Origin: Xylophilus rhododendri
Lineage (GTDB): Bacteria > Pseudomonadota > Gammaproteobacteria > Burkholderiales > Burkholderiaceae_C
Direction: 5' to 3'
DNA: 64,000 bases
NCBI RefSeq assembly: GCF_009906855.1
Contig: NZ_CP047650.1
Coordinates: forward strand, 4,278,001-4,342,000
Numbering within the stretch: the stretch's first letter is position 1; each line of letters opens with the position of its first letter. The notes under the pieces were generated by a model. It did not search any database. It had not been told where the DNA came from and saw only the letters and a program-made list of their open reading frames with translations. This document shows positions 53,985 to 64,000 of the stretch, one piece after another. The translations under genes and the position numbers were made by a program.

Positions 53985-56906
53985 GTGAAAGTAAGTTCGT
54001 TCGCCGCGCGTGCGAAATCAGGAGCTGGTCGCCCGTTGTGTCAATCCAGTCTGTTCCTGGCGATGTTGCTGGGAAGTGGGTCGACATGGGCCATTGCACC
54101 AGCTGCCCAGACCAATATCGGCAACACGGCATCCGCCACTTTTGTCGATCTGACTGGCAAAGCGAATATCGTGACCTCCAACCCGGTCGTGACCGTGGTG
54201 CAGCAGGTCGGTTCATTTGCGGTCGATGGCAGAACGGGCGCGACAAGCGTATCCGTCAATACCAAAACAGGCATCGCTGGAAGCACGGTCTATTCGCCGC
54301 ACATTCTGACCAATACCGGCAATGGACAGGATCAATTCGGTATCTCGGTCAGCGCATCCGCTCTTTCGAAAATCGAAGTCTATGCTGACGACGGTAGCGG
54401 AAATCCCACTGGCGCAGCGCTCTGCAGCTCCGACGGAACCACGGCTTGCGAGGTGCAAGCCGTGCCGGTCGCGGGCAGCAATGGCGCTTTCAAGTTCGTG
54501 GTCGCCTACACGATTCCGGCGGTCGCTTCCGGCTCGGCCGCCCCCTATACGACGGCATCCATTTCCGTATCGCCGATCGCGGCATCGCGGCCGCTCTACC
54601 TCGCAGCCAACTACCCCACCGTCGTAAAGGACGATGTGAATCTGACGACCGGAGCAGCATTCACGATGACCAAGAGCATCGCAGCGCCTGCGGTCAGCGC
54701 ACCGAATGGCGGCGCGTGGCCAGCGGCGGTTGCCGCAGGCGCCGCGTCTTCCCCTTCGGCCACTTGCGCGACGACCTGGTCAACCGGTCTGACGTCTACG
54801 GCAACCTGCAAATACACGGTCTACACCTTGAATTTCGTCAACCTGGGTTATGACCCGGGCCGTTTCGCGCTTGCCGACAGCCTGCCATCGGGGTTGACTT
54901 ACGTGACGGGCTCCGCTGTGTGGAGCAATGCTCCCGGCATCGCGCTGACCGAGGCCGCTGGTGGCGATCCGGCCAACATGGATTACCAATATTCGGGCGG
55001 CCGCATTACCGCCGTCATTTCCAATATTCCTGGTGGCAATTCGCAATCGCTGAGTTTTGTTGTACTGGTCAACAGCAGCGCTACGACTGGAACCGCGAAC
55101 ACCACCAACGTCGCGTACTACAACCCGAGCGATGCCGGGCCCACGGCCACGTCCACCACACCAGGCAACCTGAATGCCCACACCTCCACCACGCCTTACG
55201 TGGTTCAGGGCAGATATGGGGTTGCGTTGGGGTCCAGATCCTCAACCGGCTCCACGGCGCTGGATACCACACATGGCCAACCGAATGCCGGCGCGGGCGA
55301 CACAACGACGGTGGCTTCCGCTGTCGCGGGGGCCATCGTGAAATTCGAACAGCGCGTCTATAACACTGGAGACAGCACAGACACGGTGAACCTGTCTGTC
55401 GACCCTCAAACCTTCCCTCAGGGAACAACGTTCTTCCTGTTCGACTCGAGCGGCGCAGTCCTGCTGCAGGACACGGGCACGGGAGACGGGGTTCAGGACA
55501 CCGGTCCGATTCGCCCTGGTGAATATGCAACGGTGGTTCTCGCGGCGGTTCTGCCGGCGAACTTGCCGCCGGGCAATGTGAATTACAGCGCCGTGCTCAA
55601 AGGCACTTCGCAAAGTGATCCGAGCAAATCCGATACCACAAAGGACACTGTTTCGGCCATCGCAAATGGCTTGGTGGATTTGACCAATACCGACAAAGGC
55701 AATGGCACGTCGGGTCTGACAGGCGATGGTGATGCCGGCCCCGGTCCCAGCCCTTTGCCGACGACCACCAACTCTACTTCCGCTGGTACTCCGACGGCTT
55801 TCAATCTTTATGTGGCCAACCATGATTCGGTTGCTCGTACCTACACCCTGGCTGCCAGTGCATCACAGAGTTTCCCGGGCAGTTTGCCTCAGGGCTGGTC
55901 GGTCAGATTCGTGATGAACGCGAATGCCTCGTGCGCGCCGTCTACTCCCCAGATCACGGATACCGGCACGGTGCCTGCCAACAGCCAGATGGCGGTCACC
56001 GCCTGTGTGACACCAGCGGTGAATCAGGTACCGGTCACGGCTCAGAAAATCTACTTCCGCGTCACGGCAACGACAGCCGCGGAGTCAGGACAATTGGCCA
56101 GCGACACCAAGACTGATGCCGTGACCGTCACTTACTCCACGGCGGAGCGGTTCATGGCAACGCTCGCAGGAAACAATTCGGGCGAATTAGGTAGTCCTGG
56201 TACGGTCGTTTATTCCCACCTTCTGCAGAATATCGGACGCGAGACTTGCGGGCCTTACACCCTCAATGCAGCTCTTTCGCCAAACGATCTGGCCGCTGGA
56301 TGGACCGCGGCAATTTATCTGGACTCGGATGGAAATGGTCAATGGAGTGCCGCCGATTCACTGGTGACGGACAAGATCACAAATCCTCTCTTGCCGGGAG
56401 TGGATAAGGCTCAGAGGTTTTTTGTCAGAATTTACGCCCCCGGCAATTTGACTGCAGGGGCAATGAGCACTGCCACCGTCTCGGCAGTATTCGACGGACC
56501 GAACAGCTGCGGCTCGCCCTCGGTTGTCGATCTGACAACCGTCAATCTGGGCTCGGTTCGTGTGTATAAAACCCAGGCCCTTGATGAGAATTGCGATGGC
56601 ACCAAGGTTTCCCCATTCACGACCGATGTTTTGAAGGTGAAGCCGGGTGGCTGCATTTCCTATCACGTCATGGCCAAAAATGAGGGGACCGCTCCAGTCA
56701 GCAACGTGGTCGTCAAGGACCGGGTTCCCGCCTACACCAGACTCAGTGGGTCGCAACCCCCGCAACATTGCGTGTCGGTCGGCATAACAGGTGCCACGGT
56801 GAGTTACACATCGACCGAGCCTGACGTGAGTTGCGGCAGTGACGGTAATGTCATGCAGCCAGGCGGATCGGTGACTCTCGACTACACCGTAACTGTCGAT
56901 CAATAA
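53985..56906 (+). CDS. Secreted DUF11-type repeat protein
   Basis: A 973-residue protein. The signal peptide ends near AIAPAAQT, about residue 40. The mature part begins with TNIGNTASATFVDLTGKA, a motif that returns in related form (TAAKATYIPAG) at the start of the third DUF11 protein. A series of beta-rich modules follows (SLPSGLTYVTGSAVW, VNLGYDPG, IVKFEQRVYNTGD, VVYSHLLQNIG), and the C-terminal module (VKPGGCISYHVMAKNEG) is the clearest DUF11 unit. Several cysteine pairs suggest disulphides. It is probably surface-exposed or part of an extracellular fibre. The start is a GTG at 53985 after AAGGA. A terminator follows the gene. Confidence 0.72.
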   Translation: MKVSSFAARAKSGAGRPLCQSSLFLAMLLGSGSTWAIAPAAQTNIGNTASATFVDLTGKANIVTSNPVVTVVQQVGSFAVDGRTGATSVSVNTKTGIAGSTVYSPHILTNTGNGQDQFGISVSASALSKIEVYADDGSGNPTGAALCSSDGTTACEVQAVPVAGSNGAFKFVVAYTIPAVASGSAAPYTTASISVSPIAASRPLYLAANYPTVVKDDVNLTTGAAFTMTKSIAAPAVSAPNGGAWPAAVAAGAASSPSATCATTWSTGLTSTATCKYTVYTLNFVNLGYDPGRFALADSLPSGLTYVTGSAVWSNAPGIALTEAAGGDPANMDYQYSGGRITAVISNIPGGNSQSLSFVVLVNSSATTGTANTTNVAYYNPSDAGPTATSTTPGNLNAHTSTTPYVVQGRYGVALGSRSSTGSTALDTTHGQPNAGAGDTTTVASAVAGAIVKFEQRVYNTGDSTDTVNLSVDPQTFPQGTTFFLFDSSGAVLLQDTGTGDGVQDTGPIRPGEYATVVLAAVLPANLPPGNVNYSAVLKGTSQSDPSKSDTTKDTVSAIANGLVDLTNTDKGNGTSGLTGDGDAGPGPSPLPTTTNSTSAGTPTAFNLYVANHDSVARTYTLAASASQSFPGSLPQGWSVRFVMNANASCAPSTPQITDTGTVPANSQMAVTACVTPAVNQVPVTAQKIYFRVTATTAAESGQLASDTKTDAVTVTYSTAERFMATLAGNNSGELGSPGTVVYSHLLQNIGRETCGPYTLNAALSPNDLAAGWTAAIYLDSDGNGQWSAADSLVTDKITNPLLPGVDKAQRFFVRIYAPGNLTAGAMSTATVSAVFDGPNSCGSPSVVDLTTVNLGSVRVYKTQALDENCDGTKVSPFTTDVLKVKPGGCISYHVMAKNEGTAPVSNVVVKDRVPAYTRLSGSQPPQHCVSVGITGATVSYTSTEPDVSCGSDGNVMQPGGSVTLDYTVTVDQ

Positions 56907-56938
56907 AAACATGCGGCCTTGATGGTCGCGTTAAAAAT

Positions 56939-56976
56939 GAAGCAACGATTTTTTTAATCGTTGCTTCCACTTTTTT
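56939..56976 (+). terminator. Intrinsic terminator after the second DUF11 gene
   Basis: GAAGCAACGATT and its complement form a 12-base stem with a five-T loop, followed by CACTTTTTT. It separates the second and third DUF11 genes, so the third needs its own promoter or readthrough. Confidence 0.9.
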
Positions 56977-57045
56977 CGTCCTAACGTCTGGGGTTGGGCA
57001 AGAAGGTAATGAGATAAGGCCGGCGGCGCAAGTCGAGGTAGCAGC

Positions 57046-57612
57046 GTGATGCTCAATGTTTTAAAAAAATTTAAGAATACCAAAGTCCTTTTTTCGACTT
57101 TTTCAGACAGGCTTGCGTTTTGCCTGATGCTGCTGCTGTCGGGAATCGGGGTATACGCGGCGCCGCCCCCTGCAGGCACGTCTTTGCAAACTGCGGCAAA
57201 GGCGACTTACATTCCGGCCGGAATATCTCAATCCGAGGTATCGACCTCCAACCTGGTGGTCGCCACGGTGGTTGCTGTAGAGGCGGCCCTGCTGGCACAG
57301 GATCAAAACGTGGTTCGCCCCGCAGGTGTAGGGGTTGTGCTAACCCATGTACTAAGCAATGTCGGCAACGTGAGTTCGAAATACACGTTTGCCCTGGCAA
57401 ACGGCGGATCAACGTGCCCGATAGCGAATTTTCCTGTCGGTAATCTGCAGCTTTTACGCGATTCGAATGGGAATGGCGTGGTTGATGCCGCTGACACCCC
57501 CGTGCCCTTGGGGGGGCGGATGCTCTCACGCTTACGCCCGGTCAGAGCGCTGCCTTGCTCGTTCGGGGAGATGTGCCCGCAATATCCTCGGGTAACGCAT
57601 GTGTTTCGCTGA
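57046..57612 (+). CDS. Giant DUF11/barrel protein, part 1 (N-terminus)
   Basis: First part of a gene that runs past the right edge. The start is a GTG at 57046 (or ATG at 57049) with GAGG upstream. A signal peptide follows (LAFCLMLLLSGIGVYAAPP, near residue 42), then the repeated N-terminal motif (TAAKATYIPAG, SNLVVATVV) and the segment LLRDSNGNGVVDAADTPVPLG. The correct frame ends near 57515 in a run of seven G; the remaining codons up to the stop at 57612 read as noise. With one added G the frame continues into part 2 as GADALTLTPGQSAALLVRGD, typical of a DUF11-type linker. Confidence 0.72.
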   Translation: MMLNVLKKFKNTKVLFSTFSDRLAFCLMLLLSGIGVYAAPPPAGTSLQTAAKATYIPAGISQSEVSTSNLVVATVVAVEAALLAQDQNVVRPAGVGVVLTHVLSNVGNVSSKYTFALANGGSTCPIANFPVGNLQLLRDSNGNGVVDAADTPVPLGGRMLSRLRPVRALPCSFGEMCPQYPRVTHVFR

Positions 57613-60263
57613 CGGCGAGCACTGCATTACAGAGTATTGTGGTGGCCAACCGTGACCTGATTTCCATCAGCAATGGGGCCATTCTTCTTCTTTCCAAGTC
57701 CGCCAGCTATCCGGCAGTTCTGGTTGCGGGTGAGAGTCGGATTGAGTTTAATGTTCGTGCGAGCAATATCGGCATGCAGCTCGCACAACCGGCAAGAAGC
57801 CTGCTTGCGTCATCCACGCTGACCGTAAATGGGTCGCCTGCCGACTACGTGCTTCTGCGCGATTTGATTCCTTCTGGGACAAGATATTTGCCGGGGAGTC
57901 TGCAAACGGCAGCGGCCAATGCGATACGCCTCTACCGGCGACAAAGTGATCCGCCGTTCAGCTATCAGACCACTGAAATGCCTGGCGCGGACGAGGTTGC
58001 GATAGGGTTGCCAGGCGGTATCGAGCCTAATGTTACGGTCGCCATGCAGTTCGCGGTTACGCGGCTGGCGGGGCAGAGTGGCGATATCGCCAACATTGCG
58101 CAAAGCTTTTATTACGACGGGAATCGCCCGGCTGAGTCCGCTTCGAACATGGTGGTGATCCCGGCAGGAAAGTCATGGATCGGGCTGGCCAAACAGGCTT
58201 CGAACGCCGTTGCGAACCGAAATCCGGATGGATCGCTGGATGGAACCATCAACTTGCAGTTTCGCATTCGCGTCAAAAACTATGGCGATGGATGGCTTCA
58301 CAATGTGCAGGCGACGGACATATTGGAAGGCAGCGGTGCGGATAAATTTGGGAGCTACACGACGGCGAATGTCCTGGCGTCGGGGCAGTACACCGTTATT
58401 CCGGGGTCCATTCGTGTGGTGTCCGGCTCGGATGTTTCTATCAACGCTGCTTACAACGGCACGGCAAGCTCGGCAAATCTGCTGGCCCCTGGAGTGAGAC
58501 TTTCTCCCGGCTCCGATGTGACGGTTCAATTCGAGGTGAAAGTCAATACGACGGGTCGCGTCGTGGCACTTGCCAATAATGCCAGTGGCTCTGCCAGTAC
58601 CGCGGAGGGCCAGCCTCCGTCGGTTTTCGATGACTCGGTGGACGGCCTCGATCCCGATCCCGATGCGGACGGAAATCCTAATAACAACGCCTCGACCACA
58701 TTCGTGGCTACGCAGATCCCCATTCTGAATTTCACAAAGACAGCCGGGGTGCCGCGTCGTGTCGATGCGGGTGTTTATGAAGTCGACTACACCTTTCGGT
58801 TAAAAAACGCGGGCAGTGTGCCGGCACCCAATGTCAGGGTGGTGGACAACCTGGCTTGCACATTCGGCGCGGACTCGGTGGCTTCATGGAGCCTGGTCAA
58901 TGCACCTCAGGCGCGCAATGGCAACTTGTCGATTTCGCCGGGATTCACCGGCAGGGCGACCTGCAATCGCACCCAGTTGGAAAGCAAGAATCCCGCGGAT
59001 CTGCCTGGAGAACTGGTGCTGAACATGACGGATGGCAGCCGCTCGCTTGCACCTGGGCAATCCGAGGAAATCACGCTGACGGTCCGGATCACACTGAAGA
59101 GCGCTGCGCCGGACGGTGCGTCGTTGATGACGAACAAGGCATGGGCGGCCGCGTTCCGAAACAACATGGTCGGCTTCGATGCAGCGTCCGTGGTCGCAGC
59201 TTCGTCCTCGACGGCCGATACGCTGCTGGTGGATCCGCAAGGTATCGTTTACGACGCTTCCAGCCGCGCGCCGATTGCAGGCGCTGTAGCCACCTTGACC
59301 CGGCTCTCATGCCAAAGCTCGATATCCGGCGCCATCACCGCCGCTGACCTGCTCAGTGGCGATAGCGGCGCATACCGTTTCAACGGCGATGGCAGTGCGT
59401 CCATGACGACAGGCGCCGATGGTGCGTACCAGTTCGTGCTGAGATCGCCGCCCGTCACGGATTTATGCACATACGGCCTGACGGTGCAGCCGCCGGCTGG
59501 TAGCGCCTATGTCGCGCCGTCTGAACTCATTCCGGCCAGCTCCGGGGTGTTTTCCAACTGCGGGGCGGTGGTACCCGGTGCTTTGGCTCCACGGGACAGC
59601 GATCCCACGATCTTTTATAACCAGGTTCTGCTTGGCCCGCGCGCTGCGGGCGGCCAGGCCTGCGAGGTATTCCACAACCATATTCCGCTCGATCCTGGAA
59701 ATGTGCGCGGCTTGATCCTGCGCAAGGAGGGAAGCAAGCGTCAGGTGGAACTCGGCGATTTCATGGACTATGCCCTGACGGTGGTCAACAAGACCGGCAT
59801 GGCGACTCAAGGCGTCACTTTCGACGACCATTTGCCGCTCGGTTTTGCGTATGTGCCCGGCAGCGCCCAGCTCAACGGCGTGCGCGTGGGCAATCCGTCG
59901 GGTGGCGCCGGCCCGCAACTGACTTTTGGCTTTTCCGACTTGCCCCTGGCACCGGAAGCTTCTGCAACCCTGCGCTATCGCGTTCGGGTTGGGGTCGGAG
60001 CTCCCACCCATGGCGATGCAGTCAACCGCGCGGTGGCCCGCTCGGCCGCCCTGCAATCCAATCAAGCCAGCTGGACGGTGCGGCTGACCGGGGGCGTGTT
60101 CTCCGATGAGGCCTTCGCCTTCGGCAAGGTGTACCTCGATTGCAAGCGGGATGGCCGGCAAGAGGGGCGGATGAGGTGGGCGTGCCGGGAGTTCGGTTAT
60201 TCCTGGAAAACGGGACTTCAGTCGTCACCGATGTCGAAGGTAAATGGAGTCTTTATGGCCTGA
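57516..60263 (+). CDS. Giant DUF11/barrel protein, part 2 (DUF11 repeats)
   Basis: Second part, read in the next frame, about 900 residues. It carries four DUF11-type modules: around IEFNVRASNIG, FRIRVKNYGDGWLHNV, VDYTFRLKNAGSVPAPNV and MDYALTVVNKTGMATQGV, each followed by a Pro-rich or Gly-rich strand such as DDHLPLGFAYVPGSA. A carboxypeptidase-regulatory-like module (GIVYDASSRAPIAGAVATL) lies near base 59250, and the start of a SdrD-B-like module (GKVYLDCKRDGRQEG) near 60130. The frame breaks at a run of four G (60164-60167); adding one G leads into part 3. Confidence 0.72.
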   Translation, partial: ADALTLTPGQSAALLVRGDVPAISSGNACVSLTASTALQSIVVANRDLISISNGAILLLSKSASYPAVLVAGESRIEFNVRASNIGMQLAQPARSLLASSTLTVNGSPADYVLLRDLIPSGTRYLPGSLQTAAANAIRLYRRQSDPPFSYQTTEMPGADEVAIGLPGGIEPNVTVAMQFAVTRLAGQSGDIANIAQSFYYDGNRPAESASNMVVIPAGKSWIGLAKQASNAVANRNPDGSLDGTINLQFRIRVKNYGDGWLHNVQATDILEGSGADKFGSYTTANVLASGQYTVIPGSIRVVSGSDVSINAAYNGTASSANLLAPGVRLSPGSDVTVQFEVKVNTTGRVVALANNASGSASTAEGQPPSVFDDSVDGLDPDPDADGNPNNNASTTFVATQIPILNFTKTAGVPRRVDAGVYEVDYTFRLKNAGSVPAPNVRVVDNLACTFGADSVASWSLVNAPQARNGNLSISPGFTGRATCNRTQLESKNPADLPGELVLNMTDGSRSLAPGQSEEITLTVRITLKSAAPDGASLMTNKAWAAAFRNNMVGFDAASVVAASSSTADTLLVDPQGIVYDASSRAPIAGAVATLTRLSCQSSISGAITAADLLSGDSGAYRFNGDGSASMTTGADGAYQFVLRSPPVTDLCTYGLTVQPPAGSAYVAPSELIPASSGVFSNCGAVVPGALAPRDSDPTIFYNQVLLGPRAAGGQACEVFHNHIPLDPGNVRGLILRKEGSKRQVELGDFMDYALTVVNKTGMATQGVTFDDHLPLGFAYVPGSAQLNGVRVGNPSGGAGPQLTFGFSDLPLAPEASATLRYRVRVGVGAPTHGDAVNRAVARSAALQSNQASWTVRLTGGVFSDEAFAFGKVYLDCKRDGRQEGRMRWACREFGYSWKTGLQSSPMSKVNGVFMA

Positions 60264-63200
60264 AGCCGGTCACTCACGTATTACGCCTGGACCAGACCAC
60301 CCTGCCAGAGGGTGCACGACTCGCCATCTTGGACAGCCGCAACGCCGCCAATCCGGCGAGCCGCTTCCTGGACCTGGTGAAGGGCGAATTCCAGCAGGCG
60401 GACTTCATCATCGGAAACTGCGACAGCAAGGTGGTGGAGGCCGTGACGGCCCGCCGTTCGGCGACCAAGGCGGACCCCAATGCAGAAGGCGAAGCGCAGA
60501 TCAGGTCCAGGCTGGACCCCGAAGGCCGATCACCCGCTTTGGGCGATACGCGCGGTTTGCCGGCCAGCGGGCAGGCTTCGACCACTGGAGCGGTCGGATC
60601 GCTTCCGGCAGCCGTCGGGCCCTTGATCCAGTTGCCGTCCGGTTCCACCAGCGCCTCGGGTACGAGCTACGTAGGGGCGGTATCGGCTGCAGGCAGCACC
60701 TTGAACGGCAGCAATGTCACGTCTGCAGCCGCTCCCGGCAGTCCATTCACGCCTTTGGCCGGCATGCCCGATTCGGCCCAGCCCAGATCGACCACGAGCA
60801 TGAGCGCCGTTGGCCCCGGAGCCTCCGGGCAGCGTCCTTTGTCACGCAGCGGAGCCATGCTCGAGCCGAATGCGCCGGCCATGCTGGCCTCGGAACTTCC
60901 CAGCCCTATCGAGCTGGAGACGCTCTTGCCAGGGCTTGCCGACAACAAGCTGGGCTTCATTGACCTGAAAGACGGCGACACGGTGCCTCAGCCGGTATTG
61001 AACATACGTGTCAAAGGCGAGATGGGCACCGCCTTGCGGCTTGCGGTCAACGGCGAGACGATCGATGAAAAACGCGTCGGCAAGAAAGCGACCCTCGCGG
61101 AGAAAAAGCTCGGTGCGTGGGAGTACGTCGGTGTGGTGCTCAAGGCTGGTCCCAACGAACTCCAATTGAGTTCTCTGGACGAGTTCGGAAACCTGCGCGA
61201 GACCGCGGCACCCATTCGTATCGTCGCGCCCGGAACGCTGGGGGCGATACAACTCGAGCTTCCGGCGTCCGCGCGTGCGGACTTGCGTACGCCCATCCCC
61301 GTCAGGGTGCGTCTGGTCGATGCGGCCGGTGTGCCGGTGACGGCGCGCACGCAACTCACATTGGAGTCCGATCGCGGCAGGTGGCTGGACGAAGACCTGA
61401 ATCCCCAGGAGCGTGGGCTGCAGGTGTTCATGAGCGGTGGGCAGGCCGAGTTCCGCTTGCTGCCGCCGGGCGAGCCTGGCGTGCTGCGCGTCCGCGCAAG
61501 CGCAGGCTCGTTCGTCAAGGAGGCGAATGTGAGTCTGCTGGCGGAGCTCAGGCCGATGATTGCCGTTGGCGTGGTGGAGGGCGTGCTCGACTTCAGCAAA
61601 CGTGGACCCGTACCGGTGGGTGCCGTGCCCGCGGGCGCGGCCTTCGAGTCCGAACTGAGCAGTCTGGCTGAAGGCTCTGACGCGCGGGCGGCAGGACGAA
61701 GCGCCTTCTTCCTCAAAGGTGCGGTGAAGGGCGAATACCTGCTGACGGCCAGTTTCGACTCCGACAAGCGCGAGAAAGACCGCTTGTTCCGCGACATCCG
61801 TCCGGACGAGTTCTACCCCATCTACGGCGACTCTTCGGTTCGCAGCTTCGATGCCCAGAGCACGCAGCGGCTGTATGTGCGCATCGACAAGAACCGCTCC
61901 TATCTGCTCTATGGTGACTTCACCACGGCGAGTAGCGGCGAAGTCCGCAGCCTGAGCCAGACCAACCGCACCTTGACCGGGGCCAAGCAGGTCTATGACG
62001 ACACCCGGGTTCGTGTGACCAGCTACCTGGCGAACACCTCGCAGACTCAGCAAGTAGAGGAATTCATAGGCCTGGGCATTTCGGGGCCTTACTACCTCCG
62101 CGCTGGAGCCGGTGAGTTTGTCCTCAACAGCGAGCAGATCGAGATCGTGGTGCGAGATCGAGCACAGCTTGACAACGTATTGCAACGAACGCCTCTGACG
62201 CGCAATAGCGATTACGTGGTGGATACGGTCAACGGTGGCATCACCTTCTCTCACCCGATCGCCGCGTTCGACGCAAACCTCAATCAGCAGTCGATTCGTG
62301 TCACCTACGAAGTGGAGAGCGGTGGTGCCAAGTTCGTGGTCGCCGGTACCGACGCGCAGTTCAAGATCACGGACCAGCTGCAGCTCGGTGTGGTCGCCAA
62401 CACGGATCGCAATCCCCAGAACCAGCGAAACCTGGCAGGTGTGACCGCGTTGGCCCGCATCGGAGCCAACGCCACCGCGGCGGGCGAACTGGTACGGACC
62501 CAGTCGGACGACAAAGGCATGGGTACTGGCGGCCGCGCCGAAATCCGCTACCAGGACGACAAGCTGGCCGCGGTCGCGCTGGCCAGCAAGACGAGCGCCG
62601 GCTTCGACAATCCGGGATCCACCATCGGGGCCGGGCGCTCGGATGCGGCAGCACGTGCCGAATACCGTATCGACCCCACGCTCGCGGTGCGCGGAGAGGC
62701 GCTCTACAGCAAGGACGATGCGTCCAACGTCGAACGCAGCGGTGCGACGGTCAGCGTGCAGAAGAAGCTCGATGACTCGACCACGGTGGAAGCCGGTCTG
62801 CGCTACGGCCAAAGCAATGCGGCGCTGGGCAGCAGTTCCGGTTTCGACTACGGCAATGTCTCGACCTACAACGGCGCCATGGGCGGCAACCTCGGCGCAG
62901 GCAACACGACGGCGCTGGGTGCCGCGGCAGCCAATGCCGCCAACCGTGCGGGTGACAACCTCGCCACGGTTCGGGCGAGGCTGTCCGCCCTGGTGCCGGG
63001 ACTGCCGGGTGCGCAGGCTTTCGTCGAAGGCGAGCAGAGCCTCAGCGAGTCGGATCGCCAGACGCTGGCCATCGGGGCCAACTATGCCCTGACCGACAAG
63101 ACCCGGGCATACGGTCGCTACGAGCTGATCTCGGGTCTTTACGGTCCGTATGAGTTGGGTGGCACGCAGGTGAACAACGTCGGCATCCTGGGCATCGAGA

Positions 63201-64000
63201 GCGCCTATATGGAAGGCGGCCGTGTCTACAACGAGTACCGGCTGGCCGACTCGATCGACGGGCGTGGCGTGGTCGCGGCACTGGGCGTTCGCAATACCTA
63301 CGCGCTGAGCCCGCGGATTCGGCTGACCGGCGGCGTGGAGCACAGCCGCAACCTCAGCAGCGCAAGCAACAGCGTCAACAACGGCACGGGCTACGGCAGC
63401 GTCCTCGGCGAATCGACTGCCATCACCTCGGGGGTGGAATACACGGTCGAGCGGCTCAAGGCCAGCGCCATCCTGGAGGCGCGGGACGGTTCGGACTCGG
63501 ACACCCTGCTGTTCAGCGGCGGCGTGGCCTACAAGCTCAATCCGGAGTTCAGCCTGCTCGCGCGCAGTGTCGTCAGCGACAGCAAGGGGCAGGGTTCCAG
63601 CATAGGCAACAGCCGGGAGCTGCAGCGTCACCAGATCGGTGTGGCGTACCGGCCGGTCGATACCAATACCTGGAACGCCCTGGCGCGCTATGAGCACAAG
63701 ACGGACAAGGTGACCGGCAGCGGCAATTCCTCCGGCAGCTTCCTGGCCGGCAATTCGGGAAATGCGAACCTGCCCGGCACCTACACGACCGACATCGTGT
63801 CCACCCATGTGAACTACAACCCGCGTGCCGGGCTGCGCACGAACGCGCGTTATGCGGCCAAGGTGAGCCAGGCCGACGACGGTGTGTTGTCGAGCCGGTA
63901 TTGGGCGCAGTTGATCCAGGGACGCATCACCCGCGACGTCGGCAGCGACTGGGACATCGGCTTTCAGGCCGGTACCTTGTTCGGTCAGGGCGGTGCCCGG
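60167..64000 (+). CDS. Giant DUF11/barrel protein, part 3 (C-terminal barrel, cut by window edge)
   Basis: Third part, 1278 codons to the right edge with no stop. It finishes the SdrD-B-like module (ADEVGVPGVRLFLENGTSV), then has a Ser/Gly/Thr-rich linker (about 60440-60870), two Ig-like or invasin-like modules (GDTVPQPVLNIRVKGEMG; ARADLRTPIPVRVRLVDAAG), and from about 61690 a long series of alternating strands with aromatic ends (FFLKGAVKGEYLLTASFDSDK, YLLYGDFTTA, YYLRAGAGEFVLN). This last region resembles an outer-membrane beta-barrel. Together the three parts give at least 2319 codons. A fibre or adhesin held by its own barrel is a plausible reading. Confidence 0.7.

Noticed and set aside
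57510..60167. Programmed frameshifting in the giant DUF11 gene
   Set aside because: The G-run sites lack a slippery heptamer with a following pseudoknot that I can see, and identical one-base losses in pgsA and nlpD favour sequence error.
60842..63808. A 988-codon open frame on the minus strand inside the giant DUF11 gene
   Set aside because: Its product is a low-complexity, Arg/Gln/Val/Gly-rich shadow without domain structure, while the plus frame has signal, modules and barrel strands.
1..64000. CRISPR arrays, insertion sequences, prophage or integrase genes
   Set aside because: None found: no regular direct repeats with spacers, no transposase or integrase motifs in any real gene.

Overview
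The window is high-GC chromosomal DNA of a betaproteobacterium, most likely Burkholderiales and close to Comamonadaceae. Support comes from EF-P with an arginine at position 32 together with its rhamnosyltransferase EarP, the surE-pcm-nlpD order, a ZTP-type riboswitch before glyA, and an intergenic repeat of a type I associate with Comamonadaceae. No phage, plasmid, IS element or CRISPR array was seen.

Layout. 1-8.7 kb: thyA (cut by the left edge), an SNF2-type ATPase, a lone cheW, a PaiB-like flavoprotein, a LacI-type regulator, a TonB-dependent siderophore receptor with a candidate Fur site, and a fasciclin lipoprotein. 8.7-21.5 kb: core genes (FUSC transporter, nrdR, glyA with its riboswitch, a lytic transglycosylase, a DUF748 envelope protein, a DUF349 protein, efp). 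22.5-29.2 kb: a mixed-strand cluster of lipid-related genes: a GT4 glycosyltransferase, a small Mpo1-like membrane protein, a membrane-anchored class III aminotransferase, phosphatidylserine decarboxylase overlapping an MGDG-synthase-like glycosyltransferase, and a PlcP-like metallophosphatase. 29.3-38.5 kb: one tightly packed minus-strand operon with a peptide/opine-type ABC importer, an epimerase, two SDRs and a flavin monooxygenase, substrate unknown. 38.8-45.3 kb: earP, uvrC, pgsA, hupB, tRNA-Val, ppiD, tRNA-His. 45.3-50.4 kb: a HD-GYP protein, small secreted proteins and a PAS-GGDEF-EAL protein. 50.5-53 kb: surE, pcm, nlpD. 53.2-64 kb: a visibly AT-richer block of three secreted DUF11-type proteins, where rpoS would normally follow nlpD; the third is a giant protein that runs off the right edge and appears to end in an outer-membrane beta-barrel.

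Two candidates stand out for new biology. The first is the lipid cluster at 22.5-29.2 kb, which could turn phospholipid into diacylglycerol and then glycolipid, and which lies with the ABC/FMO operon between efp and earP. The second is the DUF11 trio at 53.2-64 kb, a possible surface-fibre or adhesin system.

A caution for every reader: four coding breaks (pgsA, nlpD and twice in the giant DUF11 gene) are each repaired by adding one base to a G or C run. This looks like systematic sequence error more than real gene decay.
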